Positions 51,701-59,477 of a stretch of DNA of 64,000 bases are shown here, in pieces; the stretch's first letter is position 1; each line of letters opens with the position of its first letter. The notes beneath the pieces are model-generated. The model ran no database searches. It had not been told where the DNA came from and worked only from the letters and a program-made list of their open reading frames with translations. The translations under genes were made by a program, and so were the position numbers. Origin of the DNA: Ascidiimonas sp046199005 (GTDB lineage Bacteria; Bacteroidota; Bacteroidia; Flavobacteriales; Flavobacteriaceae); the NCBI GenBank assembly GCA_046199005.1, contig CP176050.1, positions 3,100,001-3,164,000 of the forward strand, written 5' to 3'.

Positions 51701-52148
51701 TGAATTGAAACACTCTGTACAACTTGCAGTACATGAGCAGAAAGATCCGCTTCTAATCTATAAGTTTGAAGCCTTTGAACTCTTCAAAGCAATGATAGAT
51801 AAGGTAAACAAAGAAGTAATTTCCTTTTTGTTTAAAGGAGAACTGCCTACGCAAAATGCCGATGCTATTCAAGAAGTAAAGGTAGTATCGAGACCGAAAG
51901 AAAGATTACAAACGTCTAAAGAAGAAGTTCTAAATAGTGATGAGCTTGCTGCAAGAAATCGTCAGGCTGGACAAACACAATCAAGATCGCAACAAGTTAC
52001 AGAAACCATTGTAAGAGACAAACCCAAAATAGGTCGAAACGATCGGGTCACCATAAAAAATGTGATGACAGGAGAAAATAAGACCTTAAAATACAAACAG
52101 GCAGAACCCTTAATTAACAAAGGAGAATGGGTATTGGTTGAAACCTGA
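48786..52148 (+). CDS. secA: Preprotein translocase ATPase SecA
   Basis: The 1120-residue motor drives Sec export at the inner membrane. Motifs are AEMMTGEGKTLVATLP (Walker A, about residue 194), LRDNMAHSP, FAIVDEVDSVLIDDARTPLI (DEAD box), then the second ATPase domain MAGRGTDIKLSDE and GRSGRQGDPGSSQFY. The protein is about 220 residues longer than E. coli SecA because of inserts near residues 45-110 and 330-430, as in other Bacteroidota. The C-terminus lacks the Cys-rich SecB-binding tail. A terminator follows. Confidence 0.97.
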   Translation: MSLLNSVIKLFVGDKAKKDIKELQPLVDKIKSFENVLSALTNDELRAKTNEFKNKIEEARKSFNQEIEALKEEAAASDDIDRKEDIYTEIDAKEKESYEAIEKVLEDLLPEAFAVMKETAKRFKENETIIVEATAFDRELTGTKDFVSLDGDKAVWKNSWDAAGKEVTWDMVHYDVQLIGGIVLHQGKIAEMMTGEGKTLVATLPVYLNALTGNGVHLVTVNDYLAKRDSAWMAPLFNFHGLTVDCIDYHQPNSDARRKAYESDITYGTNNEFGFDYLRDNMAHSPKDLVQRKHNFAIVDEVDSVLIDDARTPLIISGAVPQGDRHEFNELKPKVADIVSKQRQYLTGVLAEAKKLIKAGDTKEGGLLLLRVHRGLPKNKALIKFLSEEGVKQLLQKTENFYMQDNNREMPTVDAELLFVIEEKNNQIELTDKGIEYLSGDTDPDFFVMPDVGSEIAKIENKGLPIEEEAELKEKLFNEFSVKSERIHTLNQLLKAYTVFEKDVEYVVMDNKVMIVDEQTGRIMDGRRYSDGLHQAIEAKENVKIEAATQTFATVTLQNYFRMYSKLAGMTGTAVTEAGEFWEIYKLDVIEIPTNRPIARKDKEDLIYKTKREKYNAVIEEIDRLVKQGRPVLVGTTSVEISELLSRTLTIRKIPHNVLNAKLHKKEADIVAEAGNPGVVTIATNMAGRGTDIKLSDEVKAAGGLAIIGTERHDSRRVDRQLRGRSGRQGDPGSSQFYVSLEDNLMRLFGSDRVAKMMDRMGLEEGEVIQHSMMTKSIERAQKKVEENNFGVRKRLLEYDDVMNAQREVVYKRRRHALQGERLRVDIANMIFDTCELIAETNKQANDFKNLEFELIKYFSITSPVSEEEFGKIPVTELTSKIYKAALEQYELKTERNAKSAFPVIKSVYENQGDRFERIVVPFTDGTKSLNIVTNLKEAYESNGKQLVADFEKNITLAIIDEEWKTHLRKMDELKHSVQLAVHEQKDPLLIYKFEAFELFKAMIDKVNKEVISFLFKGELPTQNADAIQEVKVVSRPKERLQTSKEEVLNSDELAARNRQAGQTQSRSQQVTETIVRDKPKIGRNDRVTIKNVMTGENKTLKYKQAEPLINKGEWVLVET

Positions 52149-52167
52149 TAAAAAAACTATTCAAATC

Positions 52168-52203
52168 AAAAAAGCTGTAATCGTAAGATCACAGCTTTTT
52201 TTT
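52168..52203 (+). terminator. Terminator of secA
   Basis: AAAAAAGCTGT and ACAGCTTTTTT pair around AATCGTAAGATC, with a T run at the end. Confidence 0.85.
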
Positions 52204-52239
52204 CTCTCATTAAACTCAAAAAAATCTAAAAAATCAATC

Positions 52240-52539
52240 CTAATTTAAAAAGGAGGGGTCTTGATATATATATATTGCTTTTATATACAATTCAACAGCT
52301 TTCGAAGCAGATACACTTTGCAGAGCTTCGGTAACATTTTTGTTCCCTTGAATCTCAAAAAACATTGGTGCTTTATATTTCCAGGGCAAGGAATTAAAAA
52401 GTTGCATTTTACCGTCAACTTTGGCCCATAATTCATTAAGGCCTTTATCTATGTAAACGGAGACAGTACTGGCAGACTCAAAAGAGAAACAGTAGGTTAG
52501 TAAGTGGGGGGTTAACAGATGACTAATATCGGGGTTCAT
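52240..52539 (-). CDS. Small hypothetical protein
   Basis: The start is ATG 52539; the longer frame begins at a TTG. The 99-residue product begins MNPDISHLLTPHLLTYCFSF and has no signal or membrane helix. The rest (WAKVDGKMQLFNSLPWKYKAP, NVTEALQSVSASKAVELYI) has a normal mixed composition. No family is recognised. It is convergent with secA, and nothing further supports it, so it may be real or a chance frame. Confidence 0.45.
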   Translation of the reverse strand: MNPDISHLLTPHLLTYCFSFESASTVSVYIDKGLNELWAKVDGKMQLFNSLPWKYKAPMFFEIQGNKNVTEALQSVSASKAVELYIKAIYIYQDPSFLN

Positions 52540-52749
52540 AGTAGCAAGTTTATGAATCAAATATAGGTCTACACTGCAAGTTTCAGATCTGAATATCGTT
52601 CGATGGGGGATTCCTGTAGATGAATGGTAGAAACTTAACTGTTAACGGTTTATTGATTAGAGCAGCAGGAAAGAAAACTATTATATTTTAATAAAACTAT
52701 AATATAAGGGAGTAAATTTTCAAGAATTGAAAATATTCCATTTTAATTT

Positions 52750-52779
52750 TTGTTAAAATTCAATAAAAATATATCTTTG
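52750..52779 (+). promoter_or_regulatory. Flavobacterial promoter without a downstream gene
   Basis: TTG (52750-52752) and TATCTTTG (52772-52779) are 19 bp apart, an excellent match to the Bacteroidota consensus. About 130 bp downstream is a terminator, with no ORF between. This is the main evidence for the small RNA listed next. Confidence 0.65.
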
Positions 52780-52785
52780 TGTTAT

Positions 52786-52916
52786 ACCCCACTTCTTTTA
52801 TTCAGATTAAATAGGATTCTGTTGCTTTTATGAAGCAAACAGAACTTTTGGCAAGTGTTTATTTAATTGATTAATAGAGCAAGGGGTAGTTTTAATAGGA
52901 CTGCCTCTTTTTTTTT
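52786..52916 (+). ncRNA. Candidate small RNA (about 130 nt)
   Basis: The interval starts at the expected +1 of a good promoter and ends in a T-run terminator. TTCTGTTGCTT (52817-52827) and AAGCAAACAGAA (52833-52844) form an 11-bp stem with one bulge. AAGGGGTAGT (52881-52890) and ACTGCCTCTT (52900-52909) form the terminator stem with two G-U pairs, then eight T. The interval has no ORF of note. The family is unknown; I do not recognise 6S, SRP or tmRNA. Confidence 0.5.
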
Positions 52917-52975
52917 AATTACAACTTATTTGAGGTAAGCTCTTAGAGTATCTATTACCAAACTTCAACTTTGTT

Positions 52976-53656
52976 CTATAAACTCCCCAATTTCAACAAT
53001 TGTAGTGGATCTGGACAGTTTTGCTTATAAAATTCCTGCTGCTCGTGATTACAGACTCCAGGATAATCCCCTTCCTTTTTCTGAATGTCTTTAATAAGTT
53101 GAAAATGAAGATGTGGTGCATAATTTACGTTTTCTTCTGGTGTACCGAGTGTTCCCAGTGTTTCGTTGCTTTTAAAGACCTTTCCTCTTTTCAAACCTTT
53201 TAGAGATGTTCTTGATAAATGTCCGTAGAGTGTATAAAAAACTTCATTGTCTATACGATGTTTCAGGATAATAGTAGGTCCGTAATCCCCTAAGTTGCTG
53301 TTATCTTTAAAGCTGTGTACAACCCCATCAATCGGTGTTATTACTTTTGTACCAGCAGCACACCAAAAATCGACACCTAAGTGAATATTTCTCGAATTTT
53401 TTGAATCTTGCTGAAATATTGGACTGCTTTTGTATAAATTTCTTTTCTCTAGGTAGCCTCCATAAGCAACCCGTGCATTTCTTACGGTAAGAAACTTGTT
53501 GATATAGGCTTCCATGGCATACGGATTTGATAAATCGATCTCTTTGAGTTCTTTATTGTCTACAGAAAGATCAATATGAGTGTATGCTAAAGGTGGAATC
53601 CTCCTATCGATCGGAGCGAAGATGGCAGGAGCGAATTTGCTTTTGAAAATTTCCAT
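52976..53656 (-). CDS. M23-family metallopeptidase without signal peptide
   Basis: The 226-residue protein has an M23 (LytM) domain at about residues 88-200: HLGVDFWCAAGTKV (zinc His and Asp), then VVHSFKDN and YGHLS, and PHLHFQLIK. The zinc ligands are therefore complete. The N-terminus (MEIFKSKFAPAIFAPIDRR) has no signal peptide or membrane helix, which is odd for a peptidoglycan hydrolase; it may act inside the cell or have another route. It lies 10 bp after the anti-sigma gene. Confidence 0.85.
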   Translation of the reverse strand: MEIFKSKFAPAIFAPIDRRIPPLAYTHIDLSVDNKELKEIDLSNPYAMEAYINKFLTVRNARVAYGGYLEKRNLYKSSPIFQQDSKNSRNIHLGVDFWCAAGTKVITPIDGVVHSFKDNSNLGDYGPTIILKHRIDNEVFYTLYGHLSRTSLKGLKRGKVFKSNETLGTLGTPEENVNYAPHLHFQLIKDIQKKEGDYPGVCNHEQQEFYKQNCPDPLQLLKLGSL

Positions 53657-53666
53657 CGAGATCCGA

Positions 53667-54071
53667 TTATCCTGAAAATGTTTTGCTATACCTGTTTTTA
53701 ATCAACAGGATCTGAACGAACAGCATAACTACAAATAGTAGAATACTGTAAAATGCGACCTCTGAAATTTCAAGAGTGGGCAACGGTATGTCTACCTTGT
53801 ATTTTTGGATGGTAAGCTTTTTAAAAATACGGGTCGTAAAAGAACCCTCTTCTCCCATAAAATAACCTGCACTAATGAGTAAACTACTTATGAAAAATAT
53901 AATAAACCATAGCGATTTTGAGATTAATGGTTTTGAAACAGGTGCATGCACCCTTTCATTCTCTAACAAAACCATAAATCTATTTTCAAAATCTTCCGAC
54001 GGACTCTGCAATCCAACTTCTTTAATAAGCTCTTTTAGCTGCTGATCTTTATGTCTATCTTTCTCGTTCAT
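53667..54071 (-). CDS. Putative anti-sigma factor, membrane protein
   Basis: The start is ATG 54071 in an ATGA overlap with the sigma gene; the longer frame just reads through the sigma C-terminus. The 134-residue product has a cytoplasmic N-terminal part (about 1-55, MNEKDRHKDQQLKEL), then two membrane helices (about 54-76 and 105-127). It has no zinc-binding ZAS motif (HxxxCxxC), so the anti-sigma role rests on operon position and topology, as is common in Bacteroidota. Confidence 0.65.
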   Translation of the reverse strand: MNEKDRHKDQQLKELIKEVGLQSPSEDFENRFMVLLENERVHAPVSKPLISKSLWFIIFFISSLLISAGYFMGEEGSFTTRIFKKLTIQKYKVDIPLPTLEISEVAFYSILLFVVMLFVQILLIKNRYSKTFSG

Positions 54072-54643
54072 AATCGCTCGTGTTTCAAAATTGCTTCCTT
54101 TCCTTTCAGTAAATCGGCCAGTTTCACCCGGCATCGATGCAACCGCACTTTAATATTGTTCTCTTGAAGTCTCATAATTTTTGAGATCTCTTTCAAAGAT
54201 AACTCTTCATAATAATACAACATAATTAAGGTTTGATCATTACTCGATAAGGTTGATAACGCGGCCTCAATAATTCGTTTTTTATCCTGCTGATCAATAT
54301 CCTTAAACACCATAGCCTGATCTACACCTTCTTCATGAGTGTTATTTTCACTTTTTTGTATGAATTGGTATCTTTTATTTTCTCTTGTTTTATCAAGGCA
54401 TGCATTATATGCGATTCGATACATCCATGTAGAAAACTTAGCTTCACCCTTGTATTTAGACAATGCCCGGTAGACTTTTATAAAGATCTCCTGCGTCATA
54501 TCTTCTGCCTCTTCCCTATCCTTGAAAAACTTCAGCGTTATACTAAATACCATGTCCTTATACTTTCGCAAAATATACGCATAAGCATGTTTGTTACCTT
54601 TAAGGGTTTGTTCAATATAATATTGATCTGATTGGTGGGTCAT
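54068..54643 (-). CDS. ECF RNA polymerase sigma factor
   Basis: The 191-residue sigma-70 family protein has region 2 (about residues 22-90: YAYILRKYKDMVFSITLKFF, AEDMTQEIFIKVYRAL, TWMYRIAYNACLDKTR) and region 4 (about 128-175: LSLKEISKIMRLQENNIKVR). It is of the Bacteroidota ECF type. It leads an operon with an anti-sigma-like membrane protein and an M23 peptidase, which suggests an envelope-stress response. DUF6249 is divergent from it. Confidence 0.92.
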   Translation of the reverse strand: MTHQSDQYYIEQTLKGNKHAYAYILRKYKDMVFSITLKFFKDREEAEDMTQEIFIKVYRALSKYKGEAKFSTWMYRIAYNACLDKTRENKRYQFIQKSENNTHEEGVDQAMVFKDIDQQDKKRIIEAALSTLSSNDQTLIMLYYYEELSLKEISKIMRLQENNIKVRLHRCRVKLADLLKGKEAILKHERL

Positions 54644-54774
54644 TAATCATAAGACGATAAACCTGCTTTAAAGGTTACATACTTCAGAAAAATAAAAAAT
54701 TATGTAACCTCTGTTTTCAATTCTCCGTCATACTGACAAACGAATTAATTATTTAATCAATTAAAAACTATTAT

Positions 54775-55113
54775 ATGGAAGGAGTTGTTGTATTTGTAAG
54801 TATGTTTCTGGTAATATTTGGAATTGCCTATTTAGCCTATTCAACCCGAAATAAAGAAAGGCTTGCGCTCATTGAAAAAGGAGCTGATGCCTCTATTTTT
54901 TTTAGTGCCAACCGGAAGCCTTTCCCGATATGGAAAATTGTGATCTTAAATCTAGCCTTACTTCTGACTGGCATAGGAATTGGTATATTTATGGCCAACA
55001 TCTTGCATCACAGCTTAGGGGTGGAAGAAGAAGTTGCCTTTCCGGGAACTATATTTTTAATGGCTGGCATAGGTCTTTTTGCAGGATATCGATTGTCTAA
55101 GAACATAGAATAA
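54775..55113 (+). CDS. DUF6249 membrane protein
   Basis: The 112-residue protein has three helices: about residues 4-22, 53-72 and 89-107. After the first is a conserved-looking cytoplasmic segment STRNKERLALIEKGADASIF, the DUF6249 hallmark. It is divergent from the ECF sigma operon with 130 bp between, so it may be part of that regulon. A strong terminator follows. Function is unknown. Confidence 0.8.
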   Translation: MEGVVVFVSMFLVIFGIAYLAYSTRNKERLALIEKGADASIFFSANRKPFPIWKIVILNLALLLTGIGIGIFMANILHHSLGVEEEVAFPGTIFLMAGIGLFAGYRLSKNIE

Positions 55114-55148
55114 AGATATAAATTAGAGCAGATCGCCTAAGGAAATAT

Positions 55149-55182
55149 ACACGAAAGTGTGGTAATTACCGCACTTTCGTGT
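55149..55182 (+). terminator. Hairpin after the DUF6249 gene
   Basis: ACACGAAAGTG and CACTTTCGTGT form a perfect 11-bp stem around TGGTAATTACCG, which can itself pair (GGTAATTACC). It is followed by TTTTAAAT. It is long enough to be a terminator or a structured 3' end. Confidence 0.75.
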
Positions 55183-55266
55183 TTTAAATCTTAACATTTT
55201 TTATACCAATTAAACGAAAGTTATTTAGTAATATGCAGACTAAGAACCTCCAAAATCTTATGAAAT

Positions 55267-55935
55267 ATGCATACACTAAAATTAAAATCTATGGCGTTGG
55301 TATCCATTTTTTTATTGATATCATGTCAAATAAACAGTAATTCAAAAGAAAAAAACTACACTCAAAATCTTTCTGAGCTTCCGCAGGACTTACAGGAATA
55401 TGAAACCGCTTACTTCGCCAGTGGCTGTTTTTGGTGCGTAGAGGCCATATTTGAAAGTGTAATTGGCGTAAAAGAAGTAGTTTCCGGTTATTCCGGCGGT
55501 AAAGAAGAAAACCCGACCTATCAACAGGTGGGCAGAGGTCTTACCAATCACGCCGAAGCGGTAGAGGTCTATTACGACCCAGAAGTCGTAAGCTATGAAA
55601 CACTGGTAAAGGTATTTTTCGGTTCGCACGATCCTACTACCCTCAACAGGCAAGGTCCAGACCGGGGCGCAGAATACAGATCAATTGCCTTTTATAAAAA
55701 TCCGGAACAGGAGAAGATCATCAGGGCTCAGATCAAAGAACTCAACGACAAAGGTGTTTACAAGAAAAAGATAGTAACACAGGTTGTTCCTTTCGATAAA
55801 TTCTGGAAAGCCGAAGAGTACCATCAGGATTATGAGAAAAAGCATCCTAATAACGCATACATAAGAAACGTTTCGATTCCCAGATTGAAACGGTTTCAAA
55901 AAAAATTTCCAGATCTGATTAAAAAAGATCACTAA
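55267..55935 (+). CDS. msrA: Lipoprotein peptide-methionine (S)-S-oxide reductase MsrA
   Basis: The 222-residue protein repairs methionine sulfoxide S-epimers. The catalytic Cys54 is in GCFWCVEAIFES, with GYSGG and NHAEAVEVYYDP. FFGSHDPTTLNRQGPDRGAEYRS completes the family pattern. It has a signal peptide with lipobox LLISC (Cys20), so it should act in the periplasm or on the outer membrane, unlike the usual cytoplasmic MsrA. No C-terminal resolving Cys pair is seen; recycling may rely on other thiol partners. Confidence 0.93.
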   Translation: MHTLKLKSMALVSIFLLISCQINSNSKEKNYTQNLSELPQDLQEYETAYFASGCFWCVEAIFESVIGVKEVVSGYSGGKEENPTYQQVGRGLTNHAEAVEVYYDPEVVSYETLVKVFFGSHDPTTLNRQGPDRGAEYRSIAFYKNPEQEKIIRAQIKELNDKGVYKKKIVTQVVPFDKFWKAEEYHQDYEKKHPNNAYIRNVSIPRLKRFQKKFPDLIKKDH

Positions 55936-55938
55936 AGT

Positions 55939-55961
55939 AAGCCCCATTTTTCGGGGCTTTT
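55939..55961 (+). terminator. Terminator of msrA
   Basis: AAGCCCC and GGGGCTT pair around a short A/T loop, followed by T-rich sequence. Confidence 0.85.
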
Positions 55962-55982
55962 CTTTTTACTATATTTACAGTT

Positions 55983-56714
55983 ATGAAAGCCTTCTATTTC
56001 TTTTTTCTAGCCATTTTATTGGTCTCCTGTGAAAGATCTTCAAAAAAAGACCATCAGTTAATAACGGTAAAAAAAGCAGATGAAGCACCCATTTTAGATG
56101 GTATAGCTGATGATGAATGCTGGAAAAATGCATCCTGGCTTCCACTCGATCAGAACTGGCTAGGGAATTATTATTCAAGTACCGATTTTTCGGGAAGATA
56201 TAAACTTACCTGGACGAATGAAGCCTTATTTCTTTTAGTAGAAATTCAAGACGATAAATTATTCGATCAATATCAAGATCCTCTAAAATTCTGGTGGGAT
56301 GATGATTGTGTAGAGGTTTTTGTCGATGAGGATAATTCAGGAGGTCCTCATCAGTTCAGTCACAACGCCTTTGCTTACCATGTAGCATTGGATGGTAATG
56401 TAGTGGACATAGCTCCTGACAAGGAAGGAAGACTTTATAACGATCATGTGATTTCTAAACGAACCACCAAAGGAGATAAAAGCGTCTGGGAACTTTCGGT
56501 ACTATTATATGATGACACTTATAAAGATGATCAAGAAAACATTCCGGTTTCTTTAAAAACGGGGAAAAAATTAGGCTTTGCCCTAGCCTACTGTGACAAT
56601 GATTACAGCAAAGAGCGAGAAAATTTTATAGGTTCGGTTTTTGTGCCGGGTGAAGATAAAAATCAAGGTTGGATAAATGCTGATATTTTTGGCACATTAC
56701 AATTGGAAGAGTAG
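55983..56714 (+). CDS. CBM9-like sugar-binding lipoprotein
   Basis: The 243-residue protein (lipobox LLVSC) has a CBM9-like domain over almost its whole length: ITVKKADEAPILDGIADDECW at the start, LTWTNEALFLLVEIQDD, KFWWDDDCVEVFVDED and WELSVLL. Such domains bind xylan-type glycans or sugars in exported enzymes; here no catalytic domain is attached. The Trp/Asp-rich region around 105-116 is the likely ligand area. Function beyond binding is unknown. Confidence 0.88.
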   Translation: MKAFYFFFLAILLVSCERSSKKDHQLITVKKADEAPILDGIADDECWKNASWLPLDQNWLGNYYSSTDFSGRYKLTWTNEALFLLVEIQDDKLFDQYQDPLKFWWDDDCVEVFVDEDNSGGPHQFSHNAFAYHVALDGNVVDIAPDKEGRLYNDHVISKRTTKGDKSVWELSVLLYDDTYKDDQENIPVSLKTGKKLGFALAYCDNDYSKERENFIGSVFVPGEDKNQGWINADIFGTLQLEE

Positions 56715-56716
56715 AT

Positions 56717-58189
56717 CTATTCAAAAACGATCTTGCTGTAACGTGCATTGAGTACAACTGATCTGGGGGAATTCGCATTTTTGTAATAACCTTTTACGAT
56801 TTGGTTTGAGTATTTGTTTTCTGTTGCTAACTTGAGATATTGAGGATAAGAGATCTTACTGTCAGATGAATTAACAGAAAGTGTAAATGCATCTTTAGGC
56901 AGGATAAAAATCGCATCTGTATTTTCTAATCCAACATCCAGGTTTGAGAACGTGTTCGCTATGGCATCGATGCTTAACTTTCCAAAAGATCCATTTATAA
57001 AACCTTCTCCTTCCAGTATGCCAATGCTCACATCTGAAGAATTGGAAGTGAGCTTCATGCTTTTCACACGATCGATAGCTACTTCCCTAATGTAATTTAC
57101 TCTGAGCTCACCGTACTTCCAGTTCTCCACAGTAACAGGAGAATAAGATGCTTCAATTATGGTCTCCCTACCATCAACGATATGGGCTAGCAACCTTGTA
57201 TGAGACAAGGTTGCTTTAATATTTTTAGTGTTTTCTGCAAGTTTTACTTCCCCATGACGCACATTAAGCTTTAATCGGGTACTTTTGGGCATCTTGATTT
57301 TTATGGTCTTCTTTACTTTCAGATTCTTTTCGTTGCCATCTGATGAGTAAAAGTAGAAATTAGACCGACCATTTTTTCGTGCTTCTTCCATGATCTCGAC
57401 TCTGACCTTTCTGGCCTCTTCTCTGGCCTTTCTACTTTCTTCACGGGCCATTTTTCGCATTTCATCCCGCTGCTTTAGCTGCTCTTCTCTTGCTTTCCTT
57501 ATCTCCTTACGCATTTCTGCGCGCTCCTGTGCCTGTTCTTCTCTAAGTCTCGTGATATCTTTTTTGAAATTTTCCATTTCTTTGGTCCATTCTTCCATTT
57601 GCTTTTTAAAGTCTTTATCAAAACTCTTGTTAAAAGCTTTTTTCCATTTTTCAAGATACTTATCTCCGTCTTTTTTGTAAGCCTCATAATCAAACGAAAA
57701 CGAATTAAAACCAGAGAGTGGTAAGGGCGGCATAGGTGGCAAGGATGCGTTTTCCGGGAATTCAACCACGAAAGGGGCAATCTCAGGTATTTCTGCCAAC
57801 TCCGGAATTTCGACTACGAAATTAAAGTCTTCAGAATTAATTATATTCTTTCCATTACTGACAAAGCTTATACCGTGCTTTCGATCGCAACTCACAGAAA
57901 CCTCTTTACTGTTTCCGAGCGCCTTGAAGTTCCAGTCTTCAAAATATTTCTCTGCGTCTTCTTTTGATGCATCTTCGATCTCAATCAAAGCAGTTACTTC
58001 AATAACATCTTTATCCCAGGTTTCGAATTCTACATTTGTATGACTGGTGTTAATGTTTAAAACAGCATCTTTAGCTACGTTGAAAGTTTCTTTGTAAGTT
58101 TTACTTTGTTTTTGACCGTATGCAAAAAAAACAAAGCTAAGCATCATTATAAGAAACGAACTATACCTGTTTATTTTCAAATTTATCAT
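56717..58189 (-). CDS. Secreted coiled-coil protein with DUF4097-like beta domain
   Basis: The 490-residue protein has a signal peptide (cleaved near residue 25, FAYGQ). Residues about 30-120 resemble the polymer-forming beta-helix/DUF4097-like pattern (AVLNINTSHTNVEFETWDKD). The middle (about 165-285) is a long K/E/R coiled coil, and about 295-490 is beta-rich again (LKLNVRHGEVKLAENTK, LTSNSSDVSIGI). It overlaps the anti-sigma-like gene by 29 bp, an unusually long overlap, and is the last gene of that operon. It is probably a surface or periplasmic sensor or scaffold. Confidence 0.7.
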   Translation of the reverse strand: MINLKINRYSSFLIMMLSFVFFAYGQKQSKTYKETFNVAKDAVLNINTSHTNVEFETWDKDVIEVTALIEIEDASKEDAEKYFEDWNFKALGNSKEVSVSCDRKHGISFVSNGKNIINSEDFNFVVEIPELAEIPEIAPFVVEFPENASLPPMPPLPLSGFNSFSFDYEAYKKDGDKYLEKWKKAFNKSFDKDFKKQMEEWTKEMENFKKDITRLREEQAQERAEMRKEIRKAREEQLKQRDEMRKMAREESRKAREEARKVRVEIMEEARKNGRSNFYFYSSDGNEKNLKVKKTIKIKMPKSTRLKLNVRHGEVKLAENTKNIKATLSHTRLLAHIVDGRETIIEASYSPVTVENWKYGELRVNYIREVAIDRVKSMKLTSNSSDVSIGILEGEGFINGSFGKLSIDAIANTFSNLDVGLENTDAIFILPKDAFTLSVNSSDSKISYPQYLKLATENKYSNQIVKGYYKNANSPRSVVLNARYSKIVFE

Positions 58190-58751
58190 CTTTAGTTTCT
58201 TTAAGTTCTTTTAATTTTTCTTTTAATTGTTTTAGCAATTGTAATCGAAATTGTAAGTTGTCAATAAGCGCAGTAATGGTTTGTTCATTAGGACCAATCT
58301 CATTGAGTTCTTCAGAGAGATTTTGATATTCTGCCGTAAGTTCTGCTAATTTCAACATATAGCCATCAAAAAGCTTTTTGTTTTCTTCCGTTACTTCAAT
58401 TTCAGAAAGTTCTATATAGATATTAGCCACATAGTAATCTTCTACCTTTTTTAAGTCTGGAGAAATATCCCCCAAGGTAATCGTCTCGGTATCGGGTGTA
58501 TTCTCTTTTGTAGTAACCATCTCAGGAGTATCTTTCAGATTACCTGAGTTCAAAGATTTCACGATAAAATAGCCCGCAGTCAGCAGTATTAAAAACCCAG
58601 CTGCAATTTTAAGATAGAAGAACGAATTGGAAACCGATTTAGGAAAATTTTCATTCAAACGTTTCTCGAACCGATCTTCATGACCCGGTCTGAGTTTTGG
58701 TCGCTGTTTTTCTTCAGAAGCTCTGAATAACTCTCTAAGATCTTGCTCCAT
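58161..58751 (-). CDS. Putative anti-sigma factor
   Basis: The 196-residue protein has a cytoplasmic N-terminus (about 1-40, MEQDLRELFRASEEKQRP), one membrane helix (about 47-64, YLKIAAGFLILLTAGYFIV) and an outer helical domain (about 100-190) that ends in a coiled coil. It has no zinc anti-sigma motif. It overlaps the sigma gene by 17 bp and the coiled-coil gene by 29 bp, so the three are tightly co-translated. The role is by context. Confidence 0.65.
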   Translation of the reverse strand: MEQDLRELFRASEEKQRPKLRPGHEDRFEKRLNENFPKSVSNSFFYLKIAAGFLILLTAGYFIVKSLNSGNLKDTPEMVTTKENTPDTETITLGDISPDLKKVEDYYVANIYIELSEIEVTEENKKLFDGYMLKLAELTAEYQNLSEELNEIGPNEQTITALIDNLQFRLQLLKQLKEKLKELKETKDDKFENKQV

Positions 58752-59280
58752 AATGCTTTTTCTTTACTAATTCTTTCAATTGCTGCTTTCCTCTCAAAAG
58801 TTGAGTTCGCGATGTAACTTCATTAATTCCCAGTATGGTAGCAATTTCGCTATGGTCATAGCCCTCAATCAAATAGAGGGTAACCACATACCTGTACTTG
58901 TCTGGTAATTGTTCTATTGCTGCTTTTACCTCTTCGACAGTAATATCTGAAGAAACATTCCAGTCTTCGCTTTCGTTTGAAACGTGCATATAACTTTCAT
59001 CTAACGACAATGTATATAACTGTTTTGCTTTCAGGAAATCTATACACTTGTTGATCACGATACGTTTCAACCAGGCACCAAAGGCTACCTCTGCCTTATA
59101 CTGATGGATCCTTTGAAAAGCTTTTATAAATGCCTCCTGCATAGCATCTTCTGCGTCTTCTGCATTTTTTAGAAAACGTATCGCTACGAAATACATAGAC
59201 TCACTATACCTTCGGTACAGTTGTAACTGAGCCTTTCGGTCATTTATTTTACACTTTTCAATCAGCTCTGTCTGAAGCAT
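58735..59280 (-). CDS. ECF RNA polymerase sigma factor
   Basis: The 181-residue sigma factor has region 2 (about residues 20-90: YSESMYFVAIRFLKNAEDAEDAMQEAF shape, FGAWLKRIVINKCIDFLK) and region 4 (about 125-170: LPDKYRYVVTLYLIEGYDHSEI, then ATILGINEVTSRTQLLRGK). It is the Bacteroidota ECF type. It is a second, independent sigma/anti-sigma pair within 5 kb of the first, here linked to a surface-type coiled-coil protein. Confidence 0.92.
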   Translation of the reverse strand: MLQTELIEKCKINDRKAQLQLYRRYSESMYFVAIRFLKNAEDAEDAMQEAFIKAFQRIHQYKAEVAFGAWLKRIVINKCIDFLKAKQLYTLSLDESYMHVSNESEDWNVSSDITVEEVKAAIEQLPDKYRYVVTLYLIEGYDHSEIATILGINEVTSRTQLLRGKQQLKELVKKKHYGARS

Positions 59281-59429
59281 GCGGCTGGTTTCTGGTTGAC
59301 TTACAATTGCTATTCACTCCTTAAAGACGAGCAAAAAAAAGGAGCGTTGCAATTACACTATAATTTAGTTTTTTTTTAACAAAAGAAAGTGGTTCAGCCT
59401 TCCTTATAAAAATTTTAACATCAAAAATT

Positions 59430-59459
59430 TTGGATCATAGACGACCGGTCATATATTTG
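59430..59459 (+). promoter_or_regulatory. Promoter and operator of the TetR gene
   Basis: TTG (59430-59432) and TATATTTG (59452-59459) are 19 bp apart. The palindrome GACCGGTC (59443-59450) lies between them, in AGACGACCGGTCATAT, so a bound repressor would block polymerase. The same palindrome precedes the SDR gene. Confidence 0.8.
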
Positions 59460-59477
59460 TATCATTAAATATAACTG

